7,083 nt of DNA. Source: Cellvibrionales bacterium. GTDB taxonomy: Bacteria > Pseudomonadota > Gammaproteobacteria > Pseudomonadales > JAHEGP01. The stretch is taken from NCBI GenBank assembly GCA_024645065.1, contig JAHEGP010000168.1:1-7083 (forward strand), in the 5' to 3' direction. The notes under the pieces are model-generated. The model searched no databases and was not told where the DNA came from. It worked only from the letters and a program-made list of their open reading frames with translations. Positions within the stretch are counted from its first letter, which is position 1; each line of letters begins with the position of its first letter. Made by a program: the position numbers and the translations under genes. Below, piece after piece: positions 6,611 through 7,083 of this stretch.

Positions 6611-7083
6611 AGGCGATGATCCTGGCAGCGGGACATGGCAAGCGCATGCGCCCATTGACGGCGACCACGCCCAAGCCGTTGCTGGAAGTCGGTGGTAAAC
6701 CCCTGCTGCAATACCATATAGAGGGCTTGGTTGCGGCGGGGATGGTCGATATCGTTATCAACACGGCCTGGCTGGGAGATCAGATCGCGGCATTTGTGGG
6801 TGATGGTTCGCGCTTTGGCGCCCGGATAACGCTGTCTGACGAGGGGACGCCACTGGAAACCGCCGGTGGCATCAAGCGAGCGCTGCCACTGCTGGGTGCA
6901 AGTCGTTTTGTGGTGGTTAATGGAGATATCTGGACGGACTACGACTTTGCCGGCCTGGGGCGTATCGCCCCGGAGGTGACGGCGCACCTGGTGCTGGTAC
7001 CAAATCCGCCGCAGCATCCGACGGGGGATTTCTGCCTCGACAATACTGGCGTCGTCAACCCGGCCGAGGGCCCGCGCTATACC
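6607..7083 (+). CDS. murU: MurNAc-1-phosphate uridylyltransferase MurU (3' end outside window)
   Basis: MurU transfers UMP to MurNAc-1-phosphate, yielding UDP-MurNAc and completing the recycling route that bypasses MurA and MurB. The visible 159 residues are the nucleotidyltransferase core. They begin with the nucleotide-binding signature LAAGHGKRMRPLT (6-18), then PKPLLEVGGKPLL (22-34), ETAGGIKRALP (84-94) and the metal-binding VVNGDIWTDYDF (103-114, with D107). The frame is still open at base 7083; family members are usually around 220 residues, so about two thirds is present. The GTG start overlaps the amgK stop as GTGA and has a good GGAG (6595-6598) 8 bases upstream, so the two are translated in tandem. 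The helix-start residue H10 is a slight variation of the commoner GxG pattern but leaves the glycines intact. Confidence 0.94.
   Translation, partial: MKAMILAAGHGKRMRPLTATTPKPLLEVGGKPLLQYHIEGLVAAGMVDIVINTAWLGDQIAAFVGDGSRFGARITLSDEGTPLETAGGIKRALPLLGASRFVVVNGDIWTDYDFAGLGRIAPEVTAHLVLVPNPPQHPTGDFCLDNTGVVNPAEGPRYT

Noticed and set aside
5609..6655. A 348-residue minus-strand frame opposite amgK
   Set aside because: The plus strand carries the clear AmgK motifs HRDYMPRN and IDFQDA; the antisense frame has none and no start signal.
1..7083. CRISPR array, tRNA, rRNA or insertion sequence
   Set aside because: Reading both strands I found no spaced direct repeats, no cloverleaf-like tRNA sequence, no rRNA and no transposase or terminal inverted repeats.

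Overview
The window carries a conserved gammaproteobacterial chromosomal locus for envelope biogenesis, joined at its left end to an unrelated, less conserved stretch. The gene order (lptD-surA-pdxA on the minus strand, divergent from amgK-murU on the plus strand) is the one known from Pseudomonas and relatives. Together with roughly 55-65% GC in the core genes, it points to a non-enteric gammaproteobacterium with a Pseudomonas- or Cellvibrio-like cell-wall recycling pathway. The species cannot be named from the sequence.

Layout. Positions 2-328 (+) hold the C-terminal end of a DUF4268-like protein that runs off the left edge and is clearly AT-richer (about 42% GC by hand count). Positions 329-783 contain no intact gene. 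They hold, on the minus strand at about 440-680, the decayed remains of a small two-motif CDGSH iron-sulfur protein: the first motif is readable but has lost its Asp and His, and the second lies in another frame behind a stop codon. Positions 784-1785 (-) are pdxA, 1782-3101 (-) surA and 3079-5472 (-) lptD; these overlap at both junctions and form one operon. Positions 5473-5611 are a compact divergent promoter region. Positions 5612-6610 (+) are amgK, and 6607 to the right edge (+) is the start of murU, overlapping amgK by 4 bases.

How the genes work together. LptD is the outer-membrane LPS translocon barrel, and SurA is the periplasmic chaperone known to help LptD and other barrels reach the outer membrane, so client and chaperone are co-transcribed. 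PdxA makes a vitamin B6 precursor and is a traditional passenger of this operon. On the other side, AmgK phosphorylates MurNAc at the anomeric position and MurU converts the product to UDP-MurNAc, a recycling shortcut that bypasses MurA, the fosfomycin target. The promoter region therefore separates outer-membrane assembly from peptidoglycan recycling.

The least ordinary observations are the decayed CDGSH gene next to a synteny break (rsmA-apaG-apaH, which usually follow pdxA, do not follow here), the two apparently back-to-back promoters sharing one -10 region, and a run of seven G residues serving as the ribosome binding site of amgK. I see no convincing new multi-gene system in this window.
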